Program-made: the position numbers and the translations under genes
NCBI GenBank assembly: GCA_036495525.1
Contig: DASXMR010000048.1
Span: forward strand, 1 to 58,498
Direction: 5' to 3'
DNA from: DASXMR01 sp036495525
Lineage (GTDB): Bacteria; Actinomycetota; Actinomycetes; Streptosporangiales; Streptosporangiaceae
Length of the DNA: 58,498 nt
Part shown: positions 25,038-32,098 of the stretch, one piece after another
How positions within the stretch are numbered: the stretch's first letter is position 1
Layout of the letters: each line of letters begins with the position of its first letter
The notes under the pieces: model-generated
Seen by the model: only the letters and a program-made list of their open reading frames with translations
Database searches by the model: none
Told to the model about the DNA's origin: nothing

Positions 25038-26026
25038 CGTGCTCCGTCAGCGTCCTGCGGCTGGTGCCCGCCGGCCTGCCGCCCGCCCGGCCGGGCCAGT
25101 CGCCAGAAGACCCGCTGCAGCCGCAGCGTCACCGCGCCGACGACGATCAGGAGCACGACGTTGAGCAGCAGCTGGACCAGGGCCTCCCCGGCGGCGTGCC
25201 AGCTGCCGTACGCGATCGCCAGCGCGGTGGCAGCAGCAGCCGGGATGGTCGTGACCGAGATGAACACGCCAATGAGCGCGCTGGCCCGGGCCTCGGTCAG
25301 CGAGACGATGCCTGCCACGGCGGCCAGCACCGCCACCACGACGGAGAACAGGTTCGGCGTGCCGATCAGGTCAGCTACCGGCTGGACGCCTGCCAGGTAG
25401 GGCCGCGGTGTGTGCCCGGTCTCGCGGATGATCAGCCCGAACAGCAGCGTGACGATGATCGCGGCGGCAAAGCCGGCGGCCAGCGCGAAAAGGCCGGGGA
25501 CGATCAGAGCGCGGCTGCGCTTGTCGAGGCCGAGAGCTACTCCCATGATCGCGCTGTACTCAGGTCCGACCACCATGGCGCCGACGATGAGGATCTGCGA
25601 GTTGGTCAGGATGCCGACTGCCCCGATCAGCCCGGCAATGATCAGGAGGCTGAAGAAGCTTGGGGCGTAGCTGGCGCCGGCCCGGATCCGCGCCTCCACC
25701 ATCTCCCAGGCCGGCACGACGTCATGCTGGATCAGCGGCTGCGGCTCGCCCTTCGGCCTGGCCGTCCGCTCGATGCTCACGTCGACCTGCTCGACCGCGA
25801 TCGGGCCATGCTGCTGCAGCCGCAGCCCGCGCAGCTGGCTGATCACCGCGTCCGCTGCCCCCTGGCGCACGTCAAACTGCACGGCGTCGCCGACCGGCCG
25901 GCGGGCTGACCCGCGGAGCACGACCAGGTTGCTGACGCCCGGCTCGCTCATCAGTGCGTCGGTGAGCCGCACGGTCTCCTCCGGCGGGCTGACCAGGCGG
26001 ATGTGGAACGGCATAGGTACTGGCAT
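25034..26026 (-). CDS. DUF389 family membrane protein
   Basis: About 330 aa. The N-terminal soluble part (FHIRLVSPPEETVRLTDALM ... LRGSA) and the membrane part with SLLIIAGLIGAVGILTNSQI, VGAMVVGPEYSAIMGVALGL and later helices define DUF389 (TIGR00341-like). Function is unknown. The frame extends to GTG 26056, but that codon lies inside operator f, so ATG 26026 or ATG 26014 is a better start. The ribosome site is weak at both. First gene of the DUF389/K+ channel unit. Confidence 0.82.
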   Translation of the reverse strand: MPVPMPFHIRLVSPPEETVRLTDALMSEPGVSNLVVLRGSARRPVGDAVQFDVRQGAADAVISQLRGLRLQQHGPIAVEQVDVSIERTARPKGEPQPLIQHDVVPAWEMVEARIRAGASYAPSFFSLLIIAGLIGAVGILTNSQILIVGAMVVGPEYSAIMGVALGLDKRSRALIVPGLFALAAGFAAAIIVTLLFGLIIRETGHTPRPYLAGVQPVADLIGTPNLFSVVVAVLAAVAGIVSLTEARASALIGVFISVTTIPAAAATALAIAYGSWHAAGEALVQLLLNVVLLIVVGAVTLRLQRVFWRLARPGGRQAGGHQPQDADGAR

Positions 26027-26052
26027 GCTGCCGTGCTGCGACGTCCCGTGCG

Positions 26053-26069
26053 TCACCCGGCCAGGGCGA
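26053..26069. promoter_or_regulatory. Operator copy f (TCACCCG-GCC-AGGGCGA)
   Basis: A 7-3-7 inverted repeat with two mismatches, very similar to copy e. It covers the most upstream GTG of the DUF389 frame, arguing for a start further downstream. Confidence 0.55.
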
Positions 26070-26363
26070 GCCTGCGGAAGAGCTGCCGAGACCGAGTTCC
26101 GGGCGGTTCACCCCGTCCAGGTGGTGCAGCCGGCCGCGCCCGCGCCGATCGTTGACCACCGTGACCGCACCATCCGACTCGACCGCCGTCAGCCCGCCCT
26201 GCGGCGATGCCGGTGGCGACGGCCGGCCGCAGGCTGGCCCGAGCGAACGGCATGCGGGGGGCCCGGGGGTCGTCCCCCCGAACAACACAGCACGGCCCGG
26301 CCAGCGGCAGTTGCCGGTGACCGGGCCGGGTGTTGCGGATTAGTTTTAGCTGGCTGGTTTGGC
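26057..26363. other. Intergenic stretch between DUF389 and NlpC/P60 genes
   Basis: About 300 bases with no supported gene on either strand. The left end carries operator f; 26262-26280 holds a C/G-run hairpin; 26283-26335 holds a terminator-like hairpin for the NlpC/P60 gene. Confidence 0.4.
26283..26335 (-). terminator. Imperfect hairpin after NlpC/P60 gene
   Basis: Outer arms CAACAC/GTGTTG and inner arms CGGCCCGG/CCGGGCCG (26293-26300 and 26321-26328), with a small asymmetric bulge and a 20-base loop. It lies about 30 bases after the NlpC/P60 stop on the minus strand. Confidence 0.5.
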
Positions 26364-26846
26364 TCAGCGCATGCGGCGCATGCCGACGAACTCGGGCCAG
26401 TAGATTCGCTCGATCCGGACGTGGGCGCCGGGATGCGGAGCATCGATCATGCGGTCATGCCCGAGATAAATTCCTACGTGATCCGGACCGCCCGCTTGCT
26501 GGTACTCGAAGACCAGGTCGCCACGGCGGTAATGGCCCCTGGTCAGCCGCTTGCCGATCTGCCATTGCTCCTGGCTAGTGCGCGGCAGGACCCGGCCTGC
26601 CTGCCGGTAGGCCCAGTTGACCAGGCCAGAGCAGTCGAAGACGTAGGGCCCGTCACCGCCGAAGACATAAGGATCGCCCAGCCGGGTCAGCGCGTGCCGC
26701 AGCGCGCGTATACGCTGCCGGTGATGTGCCCGCCAAAGGGAATGTGAATGATGATGATGATGATGAGCTATGGCGGCACTAGCAGCTGATCCGCTACCGG
26801 TAAGCAAGGCAGCGGAGGCCACGAATGCCGCGAGGACTCTTCGCAT
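26364..26846 (-). CDS. Secreted NlpC/P60 peptidoglycan hydrolase
   Basis: A 160-aa exported enzyme. Signal peptide MRRVLAAFVASAALLTGSGS with a likely cut near ASA-AIA, then a natural run of six His (HHHHHHSHS). The NlpC/P60 domain follows: YVFGGDGPYVFDCSGLVNWA (catalytic Cys), GDLVFEYQ and PDHVGIYLGHDRMIDAPHPG (catalytic His). It should cleave peptidoglycan stem peptides outside the cell. ATG 26846 is chosen because GGGGGG lies 8 bases upstream. The His codons are a CAT run (26748-26765). Confidence 0.88.
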   Translation of the reverse strand: MRRVLAAFVASAALLTGSGSAASAAIAHHHHHHSHSLWRAHHRQRIRALRHALTRLGDPYVFGGDGPYVFDCSGLVNWAYRQAGRVLPRTSQEQWQIGKRLTRGHYRRGDLVFEYQQAGGPDHVGIYLGHDRMIDAPHPGAHVRIERIYWPEFVGMRRMR

Positions 26847-27026
26847 TGTTCTAACCCCCCGCAGCCGCATTTACCCCTCGCCCCTTCTGACTACTCTGCC
26901 TGGCGGGAATTAATTATCCGGCTGGTAAACGCTCATGGCATTCCGCATATCGCCCGTGAATGCCGTGCCGTCATCCTTTCTTCACCCCTGACACGACCGC
27001 GTGCCCCGTTTTAGCTGAGTTCGTTC

Positions 27027-27043
27027 TCACCCGCAGCGGGTGA
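27027..27043. promoter_or_regulatory. Operator copy g (TCACCCG-CAG-CGGGTGA)
   Basis: A perfect 7-3-7 inverted repeat with the exact consensus halves. It sits about 180-190 bases from both flanking start codons, so its target is uncertain. Confidence 0.7.
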
Positions 27044-27144
27044 ACGGGCGGTCGCAGGCCAGCCTGAGCACCGGTGGCTGTCGTGGCGCTAGATCGGCCT
27101 TCGGTGCGCGGGTGGCCACTTCCGCACCTGCCGCCGGGTGCGAT

Positions 27145-27161
27145 TCACCCGTCGCGGGCGA
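27145..27161. promoter_or_regulatory. Operator copy h (TCACCCG-TCG-CGGGCGA)
   Basis: Same half-sites as copy b, one mismatch. Centred 61 bases before GTG 27214. Confidence 0.65.
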
Positions 27162-27213
27162 CGCAAACGACCGTCGCTGAGCCGAACGTGACCAAAGACC
27201 AGGAGGTACATGC

Positions 27214-27363
27214 GTGCCGGATCAGCCCGTGCCAGCTCACGCCGTGCCGGATCAGCCCGTGCCAGCTCGCGCCTTGCCGGACGGGGCTGTGCCGGACGGG
27301 GCTGTGCCGGACAGGGCTGTGCCTGATGGCCCTGTGCCCGATGGCTCTGTGCCTGATGACGTC
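27214..27363 (+). repeat. In-frame tandem repeats, 30-bp x2 then 15-bp x6
   Basis: Two nearly identical 30-bp units (27214-27243, 27244-27273) are followed by six 15-bp units encoding LPDGA, VPDGA, VPDRA, VPDGP, VPDGS and VPDDV. The units stay in frame and extend the N-terminus of the membrane protein. Confidence 0.8.
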
Positions 27364-28713
27364 GGGGCGGGCAGCGGCGCGGCAGCGACGCTCAGCCAGG
27401 ACGAGCGCGCTGAGCTGGAGCAGCTGCGCGCCGAGGTGACCCGGCTGCGGACAGCCGGCCCGCCAGCCGCGGCTAGGCCGCCAGGCGTGACCAGAGCCCG
27501 GCCAGCCGGCCGCTGGCGCGGGATGCTCGCCGCCGCGCTGATCACCCTCGGCTGCGTGCTCGCGCCGGTCTCGGTGCTGGCCGTGTGGAGCGCCAATCAG
27601 GTCTCGGACACTAATCGGTACGTCGCGAACGTCGCGCCGCTGATCGAGCAGCCAGCCGTGCGCGGCGCGCTCACCGACAAGATCTCCACGGCCATCACCA
27701 CCCAGCTGAACGTGCAGCAGCTGACCAGCCAGGCGGCCACCGCGCTGACCGGCCGGGGCCGGCAGCGGCTGGCCAGCCTGCTGCAGGCAGCTGGCCCGGC
27801 GCTCGCCAGCGGGATCAACGGCTTCGTGCACAGCACGGTCGCGAAGATCGTGGCCAGTCCGGCGGTTGCGCGGCTGTGGACGCAGGTTAACCGGGTGGCG
27901 CACGCCGAGCTCGTCAAGGCGCTGTCCGGGCGCGGCAGCGGGGCGATCAAGGTCAGCAACGGCCAAGTCACGATCTCGCTTGGCCCCTTCATCAACCTGG
28001 TCAAGCAGAACCTGAGCGCACGCGGCTTCACCCTGGTCGACCGGATACCAGCGGTCAACCCGACCATGGCGCTGTTCTCGGCCAGGGGGCTGACCAAGGC
28101 GCAGACTGCGTACCGGCTGATCAACGCGCTCAAGTGGGCGCTGCCCGTGCTGTGCCTGCTGCTGTTCGCTGTCGGGGTGTACGTCGCCCGCAGTCACCGC
28201 CGCGCGCTGCTCGGCGTCGGCCTCGGCCTGGCCGGATCCATGCTGGTGCTCGGCATCGCCCTGGCCGTCGTCCGCTCGGCCTACCTGAACAGCGTGCCGC
28301 CGGCGGTGCTGCCGTCGGACGCGGCAGCGGTGGTCTTCGACCTGTTCATCCGCTTCATCCGGCAGGGGCTCCGGGTACTGCTCGTGCTGGGCCTGGTCAT
28401 CGCCGCTGCCGCGTTCCTTACCGGTCCGTCGCTGGCTGCGGTGCGCACCCGCGGCACGGCGCAGTCGGCGCTCGGCTGGCTGCGATCGAGCGGCGAGCGA
28501 GCCGGGCTGCGCACCGGCCCGGCCGGGGCGTGGACCTACCAGCACCGGCGCGGGCTGCGGGTCGGCGCCGTCGCGCTGGCCGGCCTGCTGTTCGTGTTCT
28601 GGAGCCATCCCACCGGACTGGTGGTGGTGCTGATCGCGGTGCTGCTGGTCGTGCTGCTCGGACTGATTGAGCTGATCGGCCGGCCGCCTGCGCGTTTCAC
28701 TCCCGCTGGGTGA
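27214..28713 (+). CDS. Large integral membrane protein, function unknown
   Basis: A 499-aa protein. Residues 1-50 are Val-Pro-Asp repeats encoded by tandem DNA repeats; 60-85 look like a short coiled coil (QDERAELEQLRAEVTRLR). A first membrane helix (MLAAALITLGCVLAPVSVLA) leads to an outer domain of about 190 residues (NRYVANVAPLIEQPAVRGAL ...), then five or six more helices. GTG 27214 is preceded by AGGAGG; several in-frame GTG codons in the repeat are alternatives. The family is common in actinomycetes but has no known role. Confidence 0.75.
   Translation: MPDQPVPAHAVPDQPVPARALPDGAVPDGAVPDRAVPDGPVPDGSVPDDVGAGSGAAATLSQDERAELEQLRAEVTRLRTAGPPAAARPPGVTRARPAGRWRGMLAAALITLGCVLAPVSVLAVWSANQVSDTNRYVANVAPLIEQPAVRGALTDKISTAITTQLNVQQLTSQAATALTGRGRQRLASLLQAAGPALASGINGFVHSTVAKIVASPAVARLWTQVNRVAHAELVKALSGRGSGAIKVSNGQVTISLGPFINLVKQNLSARGFTLVDRIPAVNPTMALFSARGLTKAQTAYRLINALKWALPVLCLLLFAVGVYVARSHRRALLGVGLGLAGSMLVLGIALAVVRSAYLNSVPPAVLPSDAAAVVFDLFIRFIRQGLRVLLVLGLVIAAAAFLTGPSLAAVRTRGTAQSALGWLRSSGERAGLRTGPAGAWTYQHRRGLRVGAVALAGLLFVFWSHPTGLVVVLIAVLLVVLLGLIELIGRPPARFTPAG
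28697..28713. promoter_or_regulatory. Operator copy i (TCACTCC-CGC-TGGGTGA)
   Basis: A 7-3-7 inverted repeat with two changes, followed by TGC as in other copies. It lies in the last codons of the upstream gene, its final TGA being that gene's stop. Centred 94 bases before the DUF1269 start. Confidence 0.5.
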
Positions 28714-28798
28714 TGCGCCTGCCGCTGCCGACTCCGATGGTGCTGTCCTGCCAGTTCGCGGGCCGGTGAGCCCCATCGCAACCAGGATCGGAGCACAG

Positions 28799-29290
28799 AT
28801 GGCTGCCCTCACGGTATGGAAGTTCAACTCGCCCAGCGGCGCCGACGTCGCGCTGGACAAGCTCGACAAGCTGCAGGACCAGGAGCTCATCCAGGTCCAC
28901 GACGCAGCGGTGGTGACGTGGCCGCCAGGGGCGAAGAAGCCCAAGACGCACGAGATGCACAGCACCAAGAAGGCCGGCGCGCTCGGCGGCGGCTTCTGGG
29001 GCCTGCTGTTCGGCCTCATCTTCTTCATCCCGCTGATCGGCCTCGCGGTCGGCGCGGCGACCGGCGCGCTGCTCGGCTCGCTCACCGACGTCGGCATCAG
29101 CGACAGCTTCATCAAGGACGTGCGTCAGCAGATCACGCCGGGCACCTCGGCCCTGTTCGTGCTGACCTCGGACGCGGTGCGCGATCGGGTGGCCGAGGAG
29201 TTCGACACCTCGGACGCGAAGCTGATCAGGACGAACCTGTCGACTGAGCAGGAGGCCAAGCTGCGCGAGGCGTTCGGCCAGGAAAGCTAG
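28799..29290 (+). CDS. DUF1269 family membrane protein
   Basis: A 163-aa protein. Domain order: an alpha/beta part (LTVWKFNSPSGADVALDKLD ... AAVVTWPPG), a Gly-rich double hydrophobic region (GGGFWGLLFGLIFFIPLIGL AVGAATGALLG split over two helices), then a second alpha/beta part (SFIKDVRQQITPGTSALFVL). This is the DUF1269 layout; function unknown. ATG 28799 with GGAG upstream is preferred over GTG 28766. Often found with SHOCT and DUF6325 proteins, also present in this island. Confidence 0.85.
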   Translation: MAALTVWKFNSPSGADVALDKLDKLQDQELIQVHDAAVVTWPPGAKKPKTHEMHSTKKAGALGGGFWGLLFGLIFFIPLIGLAVGAATGALLGSLTDVGISDSFIKDVRQQITPGTSALFVLTSDAVRDRVAEEFDTSDAKLIRTNLSTEQEAKLREAFGQES

Positions 29291-29315
29291 CGGCACCGCT
29301 GGTCACCAGCAGGCT

Positions 29316-29332
29316 TCACCTGAGCGGAATGA
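29316..29332. promoter_or_regulatory. Operator copy j (TCACCTG-AGC-GGAATGA), weak
   Basis: One good half-site and one poor half. It is the weakest copy listed, centred 114 bases before the second GH15 gene. Confidence 0.35.
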
Positions 29333-29437
29333 CGACAAGCGCGCCAGGCCGGCGAACACTGCGCTGAGTCACGCGGATTCGGCCGGCGTCCGGGCAGTGT
29401 GCCCCGCCGTCAGCCGCCGGCCGGCAGGGGGGTGCGG

Positions 29438-31357
29438 ATGTCGCGACCGATCGAGGACTACGCGCTGATTGGCGATCTGCACGCAGCGGCGCTGGTGGCC
29501 AGGGACGGGTCCGTGGACTGGCTGTGCCTGCCGAGGTTCGACTCGGCGGCGTGCTTCGCCGGACTGCTCGGTGACGACCAGCACGGGCACTGGCGGATCT
29601 GCCCCGTCGACGGCGGCGCAACAGTACGGCGCCGCTACCAGAGCGACACGCTGGTGCTGGAGACCGAGTTCAGCACCGGCTCCGGCGTCGTCAGGATCAC
29701 CGACTGCATGCCGCCCAGGGACGGCGATCCGATGCTGCTGCGGATGGTCGAGGGCATCAGCGGCAGCGTGGACGTCCGGATGACGCTCGCCGCCCGGTTC
29801 GAGTACGGGTCGGCACAGCCGAGAATCCACCGCCGCGGCGGTGCCTACGCGATCGCCGCCGGCGCGGAAGTTCTGTGGCTGTTCGGGCCCGTGCACCTGC
29901 GCCGCTCGGGCGGCGACGCGACGGCCGAATTCACGGTCAGCGCCGGCCAGCGGGTGCCGTTCGCGGCGGTCTGGCGCCGCTCGCGCGGCGGTACGCCTGA
30001 GCCGCCGGCCGTGCCAGCGCTGATCGGCCAGACTGCCGCGTGGTGGCGGGACTGGGTGGCGGGCCTCGACTGCGCCGGAGAGTGGCGCGATGCAGTCATC
30101 CGGTCGCTCATCACGATCAAGGCACTCAGCTACGCGCCGACCGGCGGGGTGGTAGGAGCGCCCACCACCTCGCTGCCCAGGCAGGCCTCCGGCGCCAGCA
30201 ACTGGGACTACCGGTACTGCTGGCTCAGGGACATCGCCGCCACCCTCGGCGTGCTGCTGCGGGCTGGCGCCCACGCCGAGGCCGCTGCCCTGCTCGACTG
30301 GATGAGCCGGGCCGTGGCCGGGCCGCCCGGCCAGGTGCAGAGCGTGTACGGGGTGGCTGGCGAGCGGCTGCTGCCCGAGATCGAGCTTGACTGGCTGCCA
30401 GGCCACGACGGTGCCCGGCCGGTCAGGATCGGCAACGCCGCCGCCGCCCAGCAGCAGATCGGCAGCTTCGGCGAGGTGCTGACCGCACTGCTGACCGCGC
30501 GGATGGCCGGGCTGTCCTGGCTCGGCGAACCGTGGCTAAGCGAGGAGGTGCTCGGCTACCTGGAGGCCCGCTGGCGCGACCCGGATCCTGGCCCCTGGGA
30601 AGCGCGCGGGCCTGATCGCCAGTTCGTGCACTCCAAGATGATGGTGTGGGCAGCGGCCGACGCGGCGATCCGGATGATCGAGCAGTTCGGTGACACCGGG
30701 CCTGGCGACCAGTGGCGGCGGCTGCGCGCCGAGGTGCGTGCCGACGTGCTCGACCGTGGCTACGACGCTGGCGGGCAGCTCTTCGTTCACAGCTATGGAA
30801 GTTCTGGCCCTGACGCCAGCCTGGCGAGGATTCCGCTGCTCGGCTTCCTGCCGGCCGGCGATGACCGGGTGACCAGCACTCTGGACGAGATCGCCCGCTC
30901 GCTCGGCCAGGGCGGGGTGCTGCTCAGGTACCGGCCCGAGCAATCGGACAGCCCTGAGTCGCTCGGGCCGGGGGAGCCCGGCTACCTGCCGGCTAGCTTC
31001 TGGCTGGCGCACGCGCTCGCCCTCGCCGGGCGGCGCGCGCAGGCCAGGGAGGTCTTTACCGGCCTGCTGGCCCTGCGCAACGACGTCGGGCTGCTGGCCG
31101 AGGCCTACGATCCGCTGCGCGGCGCGCTGGCCGGCAACTACCCGCTGACCGCCAGCCACGTGGCGCTGGCAGCGGCCGCCGCCGCGCTCGACCAGACCGC
31201 CGAGCCAGCCGGGCACGCCGGTGCCGCGGCCGCCGGCTTCGGTCAGGCCGTACCCGACCGCACAACCGCAGCCAGCCCCATCGCCAGCCACCCGGCCGCC
31301 GGCCATCCAGGCGCCAGGCGGGCCACCGCCGGCACCGACGCCGGCCAGCAAGGGTGA
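29438..31357 (+). CDS. GH15 family glycoside hydrolase (second copy)
   Basis: A 639-aa paralogue of the protein at 17015-18925. N-terminal sandwich starts PIEDYALIGDLHAAALVARD, then DWLCLPRFDSAACFAGLLGD. Barrel landmark NWDYRYCWLRDIAATLG. Catalytic Glu candidates: PWEARG and LLAEAYDP; the latter differs from the LYSEEI/LYAEEI of the other two copies. The last 40 residues are Ala/Pro/Gly-rich. ATG 29438 with GGGGGG upstream is chosen over GTG 29399. The GAP-family gene begins 4 bases after its stop. Confidence 0.88.
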   Translation: MSRPIEDYALIGDLHAAALVARDGSVDWLCLPRFDSAACFAGLLGDDQHGHWRICPVDGGATVRRRYQSDTLVLETEFSTGSGVVRITDCMPPRDGDPMLLRMVEGISGSVDVRMTLAARFEYGSAQPRIHRRGGAYAIAAGAEVLWLFGPVHLRRSGGDATAEFTVSAGQRVPFAAVWRRSRGGTPEPPAVPALIGQTAAWWRDWVAGLDCAGEWRDAVIRSLITIKALSYAPTGGVVGAPTTSLPRQASGASNWDYRYCWLRDIAATLGVLLRAGAHAEAAALLDWMSRAVAGPPGQVQSVYGVAGERLLPEIELDWLPGHDGARPVRIGNAAAAQQQIGSFGEVLTALLTARMAGLSWLGEPWLSEEVLGYLEARWRDPDPGPWEARGPDRQFVHSKMMVWAAADAAIRMIEQFGDTGPGDQWRRLRAEVRADVLDRGYDAGGQLFVHSYGSSGPDASLARIPLLGFLPAGDDRVTSTLDEIARSLGQGGVLLRYRPEQSDSPESLGPGEPGYLPASFWLAHALALAGRRAQAREVFTGLLALRNDVGLLAEAYDPLRGALAGNYPLTASHVALAAAAAALDQTAEPAGHAGAAAAGFGQAVPDRTTAASPIASHPAAGHPGARRATAGTDAGQQG

Positions 31358-31361
31358 CGCG

Positions 31362-32027
31362 GTGCTAGCGCAGGCGGTCGCGCTGGCCGCGCTGGCCGCC
31401 TTCTCCCCGACCGCGCTGCTGGTCTGCGCCGTCTACCTCGGCTCAGCCAGCCCACGGCGCACCGCGCTGCTCTACCTGATCGGTGCGCTGCTGATGGCCA
31501 CCCTGGTGTGCATCGCGGCGTTCTTCGCGCTGCGTGCCGGGCAGCTGAACCACCTGCGTGAGCACCAGGCGAGATACGGGGTGCGGCTCGGCCTCGGCGT
31601 GCTCGGGCTCGCGCTGGGGGTGGTGGTCGCCAGGCGCAAGCCGCGGCAGCCTGACCCGGCCAGGCCCCAGCAGGGCTTCGTGTCGCGGCTGCTCGCCCGG
31701 CCCGCCCCGGTGTCGGCCTTCATCGCCGGCCTGCTGCTGTTCACCCCGTCGGTGACGTTCATCGCGTCGGTTCAGGTGATCGCGACCGCGCAGTCAGCGC
31801 CGGCCCGCACCGCGCTCGCCCTGCTGCTCATCGTGGTCATCGACGTTGCGAGCGCGTGGCTGCCGTTCCTGCTGTTTCTGGCCGCCCCTGAGGCCACCGC
31901 GCGCAGGCTGAAGGCGTTCAACGCGTGGCTGCGCGCGCACGGCACCACGCTGCTGGCAGCTGGCCTGATCGTGGTCGGCGGCTACCTGGTCATCAACGGC
32001 ATCGTCGGGCTGGCCGGCGGCGCGTGA
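31362..32027 (+). CDS. GAP/LysE-like small-molecule exporter
   Basis: A 221-aa integral membrane protein with six hydrophobic segments (ALAAFSPTALLVCAVYL, ALLYLIGALLMATLVC, LGLGVLGLALGVVVA, FIAGLLLFTPSVTFIASV, and two more). The split between helix 3 and 4 with a basic loop is like GAP (Sap) and LysE-type proteins. In mycobacteria GAP proteins help move glycolipids; the substrate here is unknown. GTG 31362 is the first start after the GH15 stop; the pair is an operon, which could link a glucan product to export. Confidence 0.72.
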   Translation: MLAQAVALAALAAFSPTALLVCAVYLGSASPRRTALLYLIGALLMATLVCIAAFFALRAGQLNHLREHQARYGVRLGLGVLGLALGVVVARRKPRQPDPARPQQGFVSRLLARPAPVSAFIAGLLLFTPSVTFIASVQVIATAQSAPARTALALLLIVVIDVASAWLPFLLFLAAPEATARRLKAFNAWLRAHGTTLLAAGLIVVGGYLVINGIVGLAGGA

Positions 32028-32047
32028 GCGCTGACCGCGGCTGGCCG

Positions 32048-32064
32048 TCACCTGACGCGGGTGA
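32048..32064. promoter_or_regulatory. Operator copy k (TCACCTG-ACG-CGGGTGA)
   Basis: A 7-3-7 inverted repeat with one mismatch, followed by TGCC. Centred 43 bases before the third GH15 gene. Confidence 0.65.
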
Positions 32065-32098
32065 TGCCCGGCCACGGGCCGGCGGGGCAGCCTGAAGC

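Larger units (their letters stand above)
26847..27213. other. Divergent promoter region with two operator copies
   Basis: About 370 bases between the NlpC/P60 gene and the large membrane protein gene. No gene is supported. The part near 26880-26940 is AT-richer than the surroundings and may hold the NlpC/P60 promoter. Operators g and h lie here. Confidence 0.45.

Noticed and set aside
26871..27060. Possible c-di-AMP (ydaO) riboswitch before the NlpC/P60 gene
   Set aside because: The gene type and a GGGGTGAA string suggested it, but the conserved CCGTCAGCTAACC-like end and the expected stems are absent.
27214..27363. Tandem repeats as a CRISPR or VNTR array
   Set aside because: The units are contiguous, in frame and without spacers; they encode part of the membrane protein.
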